A stretch of DNA of 64,000 nucleotides from DASQPR01 sp963836785 (GCA_963836785.1 CAWIKW010000005.1:434001-498000), one strand, 5' to 3'. Shown: positions 29,864 to 39,815, counted from the stretch's first letter. Made by a program: numbers and translations. The notes: generated by a model from the letters alone, not told the origin.

Positions 29864-30688
29864 GTGAAGTTCAACCACCGCACCGAGACCGCAGCTGCGT
29901 TCTTCCGCAGCCCCATCGCTCGACGCGTCGGCATGCTCGGCGTCGCGACGGCGGCGATCGCCGGTATTGCGGTCGGACCCGCGGCGGGTTCCCACACCAC
30001 GGCTCCGGTTGACAAGGCCGCATCGGTGGCCTCGACCACCGGCACGGTCGCCAGCCCCGTGCGTGCCGCGCACGTACCGGCGACCACCCCGACCAGCCAT
30101 GCCCCCGCCGCGAAGGCGCCGGCCGCTAAGGCGACCGCCAAGCACGCGCCGGCCCCGCACAAGCCGGCCGTGAAGGTGCCCAGCACCCACGCGCTGCTGC
30201 CCAAGACGGTCCACGGCCCGCAGGCATCGTTCAAGCCAACCGCCGCGCAGAAGCGCAACGCCGCGGCGATCGTCAAGGCCGCCAAGGACATGAAGCTGCC
30301 GCCCCGCGCCATGGTCATGGCCGTGGCCTGCTCGCTGCAGGAATCCTCCCTGCACAACTACGGCAACCTCGGCAACCGCAACGACCACGACTCGCTGGGC
30401 CTGTTCCAGCAGCGCCCGTCGTCGGGCTGGGGCTCACCGGCACAGGTGACCAACCCGCACCACGCGGCACAGTCGTTCCTCAAGCGCCTGGTGAAGATCC
30501 ACAACTGGCAGCACATGCCGCTGACCCTGGCCGTCCAGAAGGTCCAGGTCTCCGCATTCCCGCAGGCCTACGCCAAGTGGGAGAAGTTCGCCGCCAGCCT
30601 CGTCGCCGGCACCTACGCCGCCGACGCCTCGCACGCCGCCACCAGCGCGGCCCACGCCGCCAGCGCGGTCCACGCACCAGGCAAGTGA
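29864..30688 (+). CDS. Secreted lysozyme/transglycosylase-like protein
   Basis: The 274-aa product has a signal sequence (basic start, then RRVGMLGVATAAIAGIAVGP). An Ala/Pro/Lys-rich linker runs to about residue 110 (PAAKAPAAKATAKHAPAPHK). The C-terminal domain has MAVACSLQESSLHNYGNLGN, then DSLGLFQQRPSSGWG and KVQVSAFPQAYAKWEKF. That domain resembles the lysozyme-like fold of actinobacterial cell-wall hydrolases. The Glu in QESS would be the catalytic acid, and GLFQQR matches the Q-rich turn of transglycosylases. The GTG at 29864 is supported by GGAAGGA about 10 nt upstream. The protein is probably exported by Sec. Activity is inferred only. Confidence 0.75.
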   Translation: MKFNHRTETAAAFFRSPIARRVGMLGVATAAIAGIAVGPAAGSHTTAPVDKAASVASTTGTVASPVRAAHVPATTPTSHAPAAKAPAAKATAKHAPAPHKPAVKVPSTHALLPKTVHGPQASFKPTAAQKRNAAAIVKAAKDMKLPPRAMVMAVACSLQESSLHNYGNLGNRNDHDSLGLFQQRPSSGWGSPAQVTNPHHAAQSFLKRLVKIHNWQHMPLTLAVQKVQVSAFPQAYAKWEKFAASLVAGTYAADASHAATSAAHAASAVHAPGK

Positions 30689-30737
30689 CACCACTGGTGA
30701 ACACACCGACCCGATAAGTGAATGCTCTAACGATCGT

Positions 30738-30768
30738 CCGGCGCCCCCCGTCCTGGTGGGGGCGCCGG
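30738..30768 (+). terminator. Terminator hairpin after the secreted protein gene
   Basis: CCGGCGCCCCC (30738-30748) pairs with GGGGGCGCCGG (30758-30768) over a 9-nt loop, 50 nt after the stop. ATTACGTTT follows. Confidence 0.85.
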
Positions 30769-30851
30769 ATTACGTTTCGGCCGGGGAACCCGGATCACGT
30801 TTCGGCCGCGGAACAGGGCTCCTGACTCCACGATCTCTCGGCGTCGAGCTA

Positions 30852-30888
30852 TCGCGATGTATCGTGTTTGCGATACGATACATCGCGA
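30852..30888 (+). promoter_or_regulatory. 14-bp inverted-repeat operator of the DUF4097-padR operon
   Basis: TCGCGATGTATCGT (30852-30865) and its exact complement (30875-30888) are separated by 9 nt. The ATGT and ACAT halves inside the arms resemble PadR-family operators. The site lies 68-104 nt before the DUF4097 start, in the position of the operon promoter, so autoregulation by the PadR protein two genes on is likely. Confidence 0.7.
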
Positions 30889-30955
30889 CATACGACGCTC
30901 GTCATCCGACCATCCGGGTCCTCGTCAACCGACCCGGATCGTACGAGGAGATTCC

Positions 30956-31885
30956 ATGGCTGCCTGGACGATCACCGCGCCACAGCGCGTCGACATGGGT
31001 TTCGACGTCGGCTCGGACGCCGCGAAGGAGATCAAGCAGCTCCGGGTGCGCCTCAACGCCGGCCGTCTCACGGTCGTCGGCACCGACGGACCGCCCCGGG
31101 TGGAGATCAGCAAGATGGCCGGCGCGCCGATCAAGGTGACCCTCGAAGACGGCGTGATGTCGGTGATTCACGAGGACGCGAGGACCTGGCCCGGGATGCT
31201 CATCCCGTTGTGGTGGCTTGCGTTCGGCCGGCGCTTCGAGTGCGATGTTTCGGTCGCGGTTCCGTACGAGACGCTCACCCGGCTCTGGCTGGCCTCTGGC
31301 TCGGTGACCGCCTCCGGTCTGCAAGCCGATGTGATCGCGGATTGCGTCAGCGGACGCGTGACGCTCTTCGGCATCGCCGGAGCCTTGCGGGCCAAGGTCG
31401 TGTCCGGCCCGATCGAGGTGCTCGGCTGTGCCGGCACCGTGGAGTTGGAGACGGTGAGTGGCGAGATCGTCCTCGCCGACACGACCTCGGGCGACGTGCA
31501 TGCGAAGACGGTGTCCGGGTCGGTGACCGCGGACCTCGACAACCCGCCCGACCGATGCGACATCAAGCTCGAGACGATCTCCGGCGAGATCACCATCCGG
31601 GTCCGGGAGGACAGCGACCTGTCGGTAACGCTCAGCGCGGCGCACGGCCGCGTGACAAGCGAGTTTCCCGGCCTGACCGGCAAGGGCACCTGGGGATCGT
31701 CGTCTACCGGCGTCATCGGCACCTCGGCCGCCGGGACCGGCCGGCTGGTCGCCACCGCTGTCGGCGGCAACATCGCCCTGCTGCGCCGCCCCATCGACGC
31801 CGATTTCGACGCCGATTTCGACGACGTCGAGGACGGTGACGGCAGCACCGCGCCGACCGGCCCGAGTGGGGGTTCGGGCCGATGA
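30956..31885 (+). CDS. DUF4097 family beta-strand repeat protein
   Basis: The 309-aa product has an N-terminal segment (QLRVRLNAGRLTVVGTD) and one hydrophobic patch near residue 82 (WPGMLIPLWWLAFG). A right-handed series of short beta repeats follows (SGSVTASGL, SGRVTLFGI, SGEIVLADTTSGDVHAKTVS), as in DUF4097 adhesin-like proteins. The C-terminus is acidic (DADFDADFDDVEDGD). The ATG has GAGGAG 5 nt upstream. It overlaps the padR gene by 4 nt, an arrangement I have often seen for DUF4097 genes. Function unknown; cell-envelope stress sensing is a guess. Confidence 0.87.
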   Translation: MAAWTITAPQRVDMGFDVGSDAAKEIKQLRVRLNAGRLTVVGTDGPPRVEISKMAGAPIKVTLEDGVMSVIHEDARTWPGMLIPLWWLAFGRRFECDVSVAVPYETLTRLWLASGSVTASGLQADVIADCVSGRVTLFGIAGALRAKVVSGPIEVLGCAGTVELETVSGEIVLADTTSGDVHAKTVSGSVTADLDNPPDRCDIKLETISGEITIRVREDSDLSVTLSAAHGRVTSEFPGLTGKGTWGSSSTGVIGTSAAGTGRLVATAVGGNIALLRRPIDADFDADFDDVEDGDGSTAPTGPSGGSGR

Positions 31886-32676
31886 CCGCCGTCTTCAGCC
31901 ACGGCCGGTTGCGGCTCTACCTACTCAAGCTGTTGGCCGAGGGGCCAAAGCACGGGTACGAGCTGATTCGCCTGCTGGAAAACCGTTTCCTCGGCCTCTA
32001 CGCGCCGTCCGCCGGAACGATCTATCCGCGCCTGGCCCGACTCGAAAACGAAGGACAGGTCACCCATACCGCAGCTGGTGGCCGGAAGGTCTACGACATC
32101 ACCGACGCCGGCCGAGCCGAGCTCGCCGCCCGCCAGGCCGAGCTGGCCGAGCTGGAATCGGAGATCCAATCGTCGGTGGCCGACCTGTCAACGCTGGCGA
32201 ACAACATTCAGCGCGAGGTCAGCGGCTCGGTGCGCGATATTAAGCGTGAACTGCGCGAAGCGACCCGGCAGGCGCGTACGCCACCGGGGCAGTCGCGGCC
32301 GTCGGGCGGCCGGGGCTGGGACTGGGCGAATCGGGACTGGACGAATCGGGACTGGAGTGGCCGGGACTGGGCGGGCGGAGGTGATGACCCGGAGTCGGAT
32401 CGTGGTCGCCACGCCGGTCGGGGCGAGGGCCGAGGCGACGGTCGCGGCCGAGGTCGCGACTCCGGCGAGCCACGCGGGCGTACGGACAATGGCCAGCCGG
32501 ACGGCGACTACGCCTCCGATGCCGATCTTGCTGATCTTGCGACGGCGCTGACGGACCTGGCCGGCGAGGTACGTCGCGCCGCACGGCAGGCCGGCGTCGG
32601 CGCTAACGAGATCAAGTCCGCGACCGCGGTCGTCGTCGGCGCCATCACTGAGCTTCGCCGCCTTCTCCGGCGCTAG
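31882..32676 (+). CDS. PadR family transcriptional regulator
   Basis: The 264-aa regulator has an N-terminal PadR winged helix (LRLYLLKLLAEGPKHGYELI, then PSAGTIYPRLARLENEGQV and GGRKVYDITDAGRAEL) to about residue 85. A coiled-coil-like stretch follows. A long polar linker contains the repeat N-R-D-W-T-N-R-D-W-S-G-R-D-W (about residues 150-165) and a Gly/Arg/Asp-rich tract. The C-terminal helix pair holds LATALTDLAGEVRRAARQAG. The tail is far longer than the minimal PadR core of about 110 residues. ATGA overlap with the DUF4097 gene indicates coupling. The large inverted repeat at 30852-30888 is the obvious candidate operator. Confidence 0.9.
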   Translation: MTAVFSHGRLRLYLLKLLAEGPKHGYELIRLLENRFLGLYAPSAGTIYPRLARLENEGQVTHTAAGGRKVYDITDAGRAELAARQAELAELESEIQSSVADLSTLANNIQREVSGSVRDIKRELREATRQARTPPGQSRPSGGRGWDWANRDWTNRDWSGRDWAGGGDDPESDRGRHAGRGEGRGDGRGRGRDSGEPRGRTDNGQPDGDYASDADLADLATALTDLAGEVRRAARQAGVGANEIKSATAVVVGAITELRRLLRR

Positions 32677-32768
32677 CGTGTTCGCCGTCGCCGGCGCCTG
32701 GGCGCGACGCCCTGCCCTTCTGGAGCTCGTCTCCATGCCGATTTCGAGGTCGCTCGCGATCTCAGGGG

Positions 32769-32812
32769 AACTTTCAGGCAACTTTCAGCCAGACCCCAGG
32801 CATGCTTCAGGG
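32769..32812 (+). promoter_or_regulatory. 11-bp direct repeats upstream of the PhoP-like regulator gene
   Basis: Four consecutive 11-nt units (AACTTTCAGGC, AACTTTCAGCC, AGACCCCAGGC, ATGCTTCAGGG) share CAG at the same position. A further CTCAGGG lies 12 nt before. A 7-nt motif plus 4-nt spacing is the geometry bound by PhoP-type OmpR regulators, so this is probably an autoregulatory site. Confidence 0.65.
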
Positions 32813-33574
32813 ATGGAGTCCAGAATCGGTCGCATGGGGGAACGTGGCAGCGTCGCACAATCCGGGGGTGCGACGTTGGCCGGCGGGGCGCAGGCAGAAG
32901 CACGACTGCTCGTGGTTGAGGACGACCCGAACATCGTCGAGCTCCTTTCGGCTAGCCTGCGCTTCGCCGGCTTTACCGTGCAGACCGCGGCGAGCGGAGC
33001 TGCCGCCGTCGACGCTGCCCGCGAATCCCGACCTGATCTTGTCGTACTCGACGTGATGCTCCCCGACCTGGACGGATTCGAGGTCGTCAAGCGCATGCGG
33101 GCGGAGGGCGTCCGTACGCCGGTGGTGTTCCTGACCGCTCGGGACGCGACCGAGGACAAGATCCGCGGTCTCACGCTCGGCGGCGACGACTACGTGACCA
33201 AGCCGTTCAGCCTCGAGGAGTTGACCGCGCGGATCCGTGCCGTCCTCCGGCGTACGGCGGGCGAGGAGCCACCGGCCCGACTGAAGTTCGCCGACCTCGA
33301 ATTGGACGAGGAATCGCATGAGGTCTGGCGGGACGGCCGCCGGGTGTCGCTGTCGCCCACCGAGTTCAAGCTGCTGCGCTATCTGATGGCCAACGCCGGC
33401 CGCGTGCTCTCCAAGGCGCAGATCCTCGATCACGTGTGGCACTACGACTTCCGTGGCGATGATTCGATCGTCGAGTCGTACATCTCGTACCTGCGCCGCA
33501 AGGTCGATATCGTCGAACCCCGACTGATCCACACCTTGCGCGGCGTCGGCTACGTGCTGCGCATGCCCGTCTGA
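32813..33574 (+). CDS. PhoP-like OmpR-family response regulator
   Basis: The 253-aa product has an N-terminal extension of about 30 residues. The receiver follows (LLVVEDDPNIVELLSASLRF, phospho-acceptor in VVLDVMLPDLDGFEVV, and the Lys in DDYVTKPFSLEE). The DNA-binding domain has FADLELDEESHEVWRDG, SPTEFKLLRYLMANAGRVLS and ILDHVWHYDF. These follow mycobacterial PhoP closely as I recall it, so an orthologous or paralogous PhoP/TcrA is likely. The start is uncertain: the ATG at 32813 has no spaced ribosome-binding site, and the ATG at 32834 is an alternative. The histidine kinase gene follows after 12 nt. Confidence 0.88.
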   Translation: MESRIGRMGERGSVAQSGGATLAGGAQAEARLLVVEDDPNIVELLSASLRFAGFTVQTAASGAAAVDAARESRPDLVVLDVMLPDLDGFEVVKRMRAEGVRTPVVFLTARDATEDKIRGLTLGGDDYVTKPFSLEELTARIRAVLRRTAGEEPPARLKFADLELDEESHEVWRDGRRVSLSPTEFKLLRYLMANAGRVLSKAQILDHVWHYDFRGDDSIVESYISYLRRKVDIVEPRLIHTLRGVGYVLRMPV

Positions 33575-33586
33575 GGCGGAGGCACG

Positions 33587-35293
33587 ATGGCACGGCCTTG
33601 GCCGCTGCGTACGCGTCTGATCGCCGGCATCCTGGCGCTCGTTGCGCTATCGCTGGTCGCTATCAGCGTGATCAGTTACGTCGGCCTCCAGCGTTACCTG
33701 GTCGGCAGGATTGACGAGGAGCTGGTGTCAACGGCGCGCAAGCCAAGCATCCTGACGCTACGCGACGCGCCACCGTCGACGGCGTTCGTCCTGCCCACGA
33801 ACTGGCTGTTCGCCAGCAAGACGTCGAACGGGATGGGCCCGGTCTTTCCGGATCTGCCGGTCAAGAGCCAGCCGACCTGGCCGCGGTCGGCGACCGAGGT
33901 CGCGGCGCTGCCCCGGGAGCCTTACACGTCGCGGGCGCCCGACGGGACCGACTGGCGCCTGCTGGCCTTATATAACCAGGAAGGTCAACTGTTCTTCCTG
34001 GGACAGTCGTTGACCGACGTCGAGGGATCGATCCACCGCTTCCTCGTCATCCAGCTCATCGTGGGCGGCGCGACGCTGTTGATCATCACGGCCATCGGAG
34101 CCGAGGTCATCCGCCGAAGCTTGCGCCCTTTGACGCAGATTGAGGCGAAGGCGGCCGCGATCACGGCCGGCGATCTGACGCAGCGCGTGCCGGAATACGA
34201 GCCCAACGCCGAAATCCCGAAGACCGAAGTGGGCACTCTGGGCCGGACACTCAATACCATGCTCGATGCGATCGAGCAGGCGTTCCAGGCACGGGCCGAA
34301 TCCGAGGAGCGGGCCCAGTCGGCCGCGGACGCCGCCCGTGACGCGGCGAATGCGGCTCACCAGTCGGAGTTGCGGGCCCGACGTTCGGAAGGGCGCATGC
34401 GCCAGTTCGCGGCCGATGCGTCGCACGAACTTCGGACACCGCTCACCACGATCCGCGGCTTCGCCGAGCTCTACCGCCAAGGTGCGGCCCGGGATCCGGC
34501 GGAGGTCGGCCGGCTGATGCGTCGCATCGAGGACGAGGCCCAGCGGATGGGGATGCTCGTCGATGACCTTCTGCTGCTCGCCCGGCTCGATCAGGAGCGG
34601 CCGTTGGAACAGGTGCCGGTCGACCTCCGCGTCGTGGCGGTGGACGCCGTTGCGGCGGCGCAGGTCGTCGCGCCGGCGCGACCAGTCTCCATCGACGTGG
34701 CCCCCGGCACGGGCCGGCTCATCGTGACCGGTGACGAGTTGCGGATCCGGCAGGTCGTGTCAAACCTGATGACGAACGCGCTGACGTACACGCCGGCGGA
34801 CTCTCCGGTCGTGCTCCGCCTCTCGGCCGACGCCCGCACCGGCGCTCGGTTCGCTCAGATCGAGGTCATCGATTCCGGCCCAGGCCTCGACGCCGACCAC
34901 ATGGCGCACGCCTTCGAGCGGTTCTACCGTGGCGACACCGCGCGCACGCGCCGGGCCGAAGGTGGTCACTCCAGCGGCACCGGCCTCGGTCTCGCCATCG
35001 TCGCGGCCCTGGTCAAAGCGCACGGCGGTACGGTGGAAGTCACGCGTACACCGGGCGGCGGCGCGACCTTCCGCGTCCGCCTCCCGCTGGAAGAGCCGCA
35101 CGCCGGCGACGAGGTTAGTGATGCCGACGAGGGCGACGGCCATGACGAGAATGACGCCGATGGCCGTCGCGTCGTGCAGCCCGGTGATCGCACCAGCGAT
35201 CAGCCTGAAGACCATCCGCAACACGCCGGTGACGATCGCAACGAAACAGCTACAAACGTCGCGGGCGACTCTATCGCTTTGCCCAAAAAATAG
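33587..35293 (+). CDS. PhoR-like sensor histidine kinase
   Basis: The 568-aa membrane kinase has a first helix (LIAGILALVALSLVAISVIS) and an extracellular domain to about residue 145. The second helix (LIVGGATLLIITAIGAEVI) leads into HAMP and a coiled linker rich in Ala/Glu. HisKA has AADASHELRTPLTTIRGFAE (about 275). HATPase has NLMTNALTYTPADSP, DSGPGLDADH and GTGLGLAIVAALVKAHGG. After the usual end (FRVRLPLEEP) a hydrophilic Asp/Glu/His tail of about 60 residues follows, which is unusual for the family. GGAGG precedes the ATG. It is the cognate kinase of the regulator encoded just upstream. Confidence 0.92.
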   Translation: MARPWPLRTRLIAGILALVALSLVAISVISYVGLQRYLVGRIDEELVSTARKPSILTLRDAPPSTAFVLPTNWLFASKTSNGMGPVFPDLPVKSQPTWPRSATEVAALPREPYTSRAPDGTDWRLLALYNQEGQLFFLGQSLTDVEGSIHRFLVIQLIVGGATLLIITAIGAEVIRRSLRPLTQIEAKAAAITAGDLTQRVPEYEPNAEIPKTEVGTLGRTLNTMLDAIEQAFQARAESEERAQSAADAARDAANAAHQSELRARRSEGRMRQFAADASHELRTPLTTIRGFAELYRQGAARDPAEVGRLMRRIEDEAQRMGMLVDDLLLLARLDQERPLEQVPVDLRVVAVDAVAAAQVVAPARPVSIDVAPGTGRLIVTGDELRIRQVVSNLMTNALTYTPADSPVVLRLSADARTGARFAQIEVIDSGPGLDADHMAHAFERFYRGDTARTRRAEGGHSSGTGLGLAIVAALVKAHGGTVEVTRTPGGGATFRVRLPLEEPHAGDEVSDADEGDGHDENDADGRRVVQPGDRTSDQPEDHPQHAGDDRNETATNVAGDSIALPKK

Positions 35294-35411
35294 CGGCAAA
35301 TCATATCTAGTTGCCCAATAGCCCGTATATGCATCTCCGCCGGCATGATTCCCAGCCAACTTGCAGTCGAACGCCAGGTTCGACGAAGACCAATGAGGAA
35401 ATCTAGGTGTC

Positions 35412-37136
<1,725 letters not shown>

Positions 37137-37164
37137 GCAACAGGCTTTACTGGCACCTCCTCCG

Positions 37165-37206
37165 GCAACGGCCGGCACGAGACCGACACCTCGTGCCGGC
37201 CGTTGC
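37165..37206. terminator. Perfect 16-bp hairpin between convergent genes
   Basis: GCAACGGCCGGCACGA (37165-37180) pairs exactly with 37191-37206 across a 10-nt loop. It lies between the htrA-like gene and the oppositely oriented nucleotidyltransferase gene, so it can end transcription from both sides. Confidence 0.88.
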
Positions 37207-37246
37207 TATGCCGCCCCGTTGCTATGCCGCCCCGTTGCTATGCCGA
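37200..37246. repeat. 16-bp tandem repeat
   Basis: CCGTTGCTATGCCGCC is repeated at 37200 and 37216, and again with a small change at the end at 37232. A degenerate fourth copy (CCGTTGCCACGCC) follows. The first copy overlaps the hairpin arm. Confidence 0.88.
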
Positions 37247-37274
37247 CCGTTGCCACGCCGGGAGGCCGTGCGGT

Positions 37275-37955
37275 CTATGACCGCGCCGGGTCGTGTACGA
37301 CGACGGTCGGCCAGCGTTCCGCGACCCGGTGTCGGGCGAGTCGGGCCGCCGACGCGGCCACGCTCAGTCGGGTCGGGTTACGCCGCCAGACGCCATTCAG
37401 GAGGTCGTCGAGGCCGTACGGAGCGCAGACCTCGATGCCATGCGGTGCCAACTGCGCCTCGCGGCTGACGCTACGCATCGGCGGTGCCCACTGCGCCTCG
37501 CGGCTGACGCTACGCATCGGCGGTGCCGACCGGATAGCGACGCAGGTGGCCGTTTCCGGCCAGGTCGCGACCGCGTCGTGCACGCTGGCCAGCGGTGGGA
37601 CGGGATCCTCGTGGAAATGCTCGGCGTACCAGGTGTGGACCGCGGCCTGATTGGTCGCCTCCCACGGCAGGTCAGCCATCGACCCCAGGCGTTGCTGGGC
37701 CGTCTCGTCCCGGCGCCGACTGAGGTCGTCCGGGTCGAAGAAGGCGACGTCGATGTCGCGGACCGCCGCCGGGTCGAAGCCGTCGTGGCAATGCCCCCAG
37801 ACAAGGTCGCGGACGACGCCGGCGCCGATCCACGCATCCGGTAGTCCGCTGGCCGCCACGACGTTCAGCACGTTGACGAGCCACGGTTCGGCGTGGATGT
37901 GCGAGATCAATGCCTCGACGTCGGCCGGGTCCAGGTGCTGGCAGCACGCCGCCAC
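37275..37955 (-). CDS. Nucleotidyltransferase-like family protein with internal duplication
   Basis: The 226-aa product contains IGAGVVRDLVWGHCHDGFD and RDIDVAFFDPDDLS. These are the G-x-x-R-D and D-x-D-V motifs of a small bacterial nucleotidyltransferase-like family (PF06042 type, as I recall it). The C-terminal IEVCAPYGLDDLLNGVWRRN also fits. Between CVAIR and GIEVCAPYG sits a tandem duplication (APPMRSVSREAQW then APPMRSVSREAQL). These proteins usually have a short loop there, so the insert probably arose by slippage. Whether the fold tolerates it is unknown. The GTG start lies 2 nt after the glpK stop, implying co-transcription. Function unknown. Confidence 0.8.
   Translation of the reverse strand: MAACCQHLDPADVEALISHIHAEPWLVNVLNVVAASGLPDAWIGAGVVRDLVWGHCHDGFDPAAVRDIDVAFFDPDDLSRRRDETAQQRLGSMADLPWEATNQAAVHTWYAEHFHEDPVPPLASVHDAVATWPETATCVAIRSAPPMRSVSREAQWAPPMRSVSREAQLAPHGIEVCAPYGLDDLLNGVWRRNPTRLSVAASAARLARHRVAERWPTVVVHDPARS
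37451..37528. repeat. 39-bp in-frame tandem duplication
   Basis: Bases 37451-37489 are repeated at 37490-37528 with only the last base changed. The length is a multiple of three, so the nucleotidyltransferase-like frame is kept and 13 residues are duplicated. Confidence 0.95.
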
Positions 37956-37957
37956 GT

Positions 37958-39454
37958 CTAGTCCTCGTCTATCCAGGCCAGGCTACGTTCGACCGCCTTG
38001 GCCCACAGGCGGGCCCCTCGGTCGCGTACGTCGGCCGGCATCGACGGTTTCCACGTCCGGTCCGGCGTCCACTGAGCACGGAGGGCATCGAGATCGGGCC
38101 AGAACCCCACGGTGAGGCCGGCCGCGTACGCAGCGCCGAGGCACGTCGTCTCGGCCACGGTCGGCCGGACCACGGGCACGCCGAGAATGTCGGACTGGAA
38201 TCCCATCAATAACTCGCTGCGCGTCATACCGCCGTCCACCTTGAGCACGGCGATGTCGACGCCGGACTCGGCCGCCATCACCTCGACGACGTCGCGCACC
38301 TGCCACGCAGTCGATTCAAGCGCGGCCCGCGCGAGATGCCCCTTCGTCACGAAGCTGGTCAGGCCCGCGATGATGCCGCGTGCATCCGGACGCCAGTAGG
38401 GAGCGAACAGCCCGACGAACGCCGGCACGATGTAGCAGCCGCCGTTGTCGTCGACCGTCTCGGCCAGATCGTTGATGGCCCCGGCGTCCGGGATCAGCCC
38501 GAGGTTGTCGCGCAGCCACTGCACGAGCGCCCCGGTCACGGCGATCGATCCTTCCAGCGCGTAGACGGGGGGCTCGTCGCCGACCTGGTAGCCGACCGTG
38601 GTGACGAGTTTGCGTTCGCTCTGCACCGGCGTCGCACCCGTGTTGAGGAGCACGAAGGAACCCGTACCGTAGGTGCATTTGACTTCACCCGGACTGAAAC
38701 AGGCCTGACCGAACAACGCCGCCTGCTGGTCGCCGAGTGCGCTCGCGACCGGTACGCCGGCCAACGCGCCCTGGCCTTCGCCATAGGCGTACGCGCTCGG
38801 CCGGATGGTCGGCAACATCGCACGTGGGACGTCGAAGGCGGCGAGAAGCTCGGCGTCCCAGTCGAGCGTTTCGAGGTTCATCAGCATGGTCCTGCTCGCG
38901 TTGGTGACGTCGGTGGCGTGTTCACCGGTCAGCTGCCAGATGAGCCACGTGTCGATCGTTCCGAACAGGACCTCGCCATCGGCCGCGCGCCGGCGCAGCT
39001 CGGGATCGCGATCCAATAGCCAGCGGATCTTCGGTGCCGAAAAGTACGTCGCCAGCGGCGTTCCACAGCGGTCCCGGAACCGGTCCGGCCCGGCGTCACC
39101 GGCAAGCTCGCGGATCAGCCGGTCCGTGCGGGTGTCCTGCCAGACGATCGCGTTGTGCACCGGCTCGCCGGTGTGCCGATCCCACAGCAGGGTCGTCTCG
39201 CGCTGATTCGTGATGCCGACCGCGGCCAGGTCGGCGCGGGCCAGGCCGGCGTGATCGAGGGCGCCACGGACGACGGCCTGCACGTTGTGCCAGATCTCGT
39301 TGGCGTCGTGCTCGACCCAACCTGGCCGCGGGTAGATCTGCTCGTGCTCGCGCTGATCCGAGGCCACAATGTGTCCGTCGCCGTCGAACACGATGCACCG
39401 GGACGACGTCGTGCCCTGGTCGATCGCGGCGAGATAGTTCGAGCCGTTGTTCAC
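37958..39454 (-). CDS. glpK: Glycerol kinase
   Basis: Glycerol kinase phosphorylates glycerol to sn-glycerol 3-phosphate with ATP, feeding glycolysis and phospholipid synthesis. The 498-aa product has the FGGY-family N-terminal ATP motif AAIDQGTTSSRCIVF, the glycerol-contact region RPGWVEHDANEIW, and VGITNQRETTLLWDRHTGEP. The FGGY signatures ALGDQQAALFGQACFSPGE and VDGGMTRSELLMGFQSDILG are also present. Length matches the family. The gene starts with GTG at 39454. No glycerol facilitator or GlpD gene lies beside it; the downstream partner is the nucleotidyltransferase-like gene. Confidence 0.96.
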   Translation of the reverse strand: MNNGSNYLAAIDQGTTSSRCIVFDGDGHIVASDQREHEQIYPRPGWVEHDANEIWHNVQAVVRGALDHAGLARADLAAVGITNQRETTLLWDRHTGEPVHNAIVWQDTRTDRLIRELAGDAGPDRFRDRCGTPLATYFSAPKIRWLLDRDPELRRRAADGEVLFGTIDTWLIWQLTGEHATDVTNASRTMLMNLETLDWDAELLAAFDVPRAMLPTIRPSAYAYGEGQGALAGVPVASALGDQQAALFGQACFSPGEVKCTYGTGSFVLLNTGATPVQSERKLVTTVGYQVGDEPPVYALEGSIAVTGALVQWLRDNLGLIPDAGAINDLAETVDDNGGCYIVPAFVGLFAPYWRPDARGIIAGLTSFVTKGHLARAALESTAWQVRDVVEVMAAESGVDIAVLKVDGGMTRSELLMGFQSDILGVPVVRPTVAETTCLGAAYAAGLTVGFWPDLDALRAQWTPDRTWKPSMPADVRDRGARLWAKAVERSLAWIDED

Positions 39455-39815
39455 GCCTGCCAGTGTCGCCGATGTCGCGGCCCACCTCTACGACGCCCGG
39501 AGGTCACTCCAAAGGGGCGACAGATGTGCCATCTTCGACGCCCAGCTATGTGCGCTGCCGGGTAGATCGGCGCGTGAGAGCTGTACGGCCGGTGCCGGAG
39601 GCGAGCCGCCAGACACCGAGAAATCGTGGCCCGGTCGCCCGCCTTTTCCCGGCATTATGCCGACACGTCGCTCGGCGGACCGGCAATCTAGCAGATGAGC
39701 GCGCGGGTTTTCCGCGACTCCATGGCCACTGCGGCGGGTGCCTTGCGACCGGATCAACAGACATCCGCGAAATGTGGCATGTGTGGACATCCGCATCGTC
39801 GGGAACAATAAGCGC
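39455..39815. other. 361-nt spacer upstream of glpK
   Basis: I see no convincing gene. Short open frames on both strands are Cys/Arg-rich and lack ribosome-binding sites. The region should contain the glpK promoter, but I see no clear operator. Confidence 0.4.
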
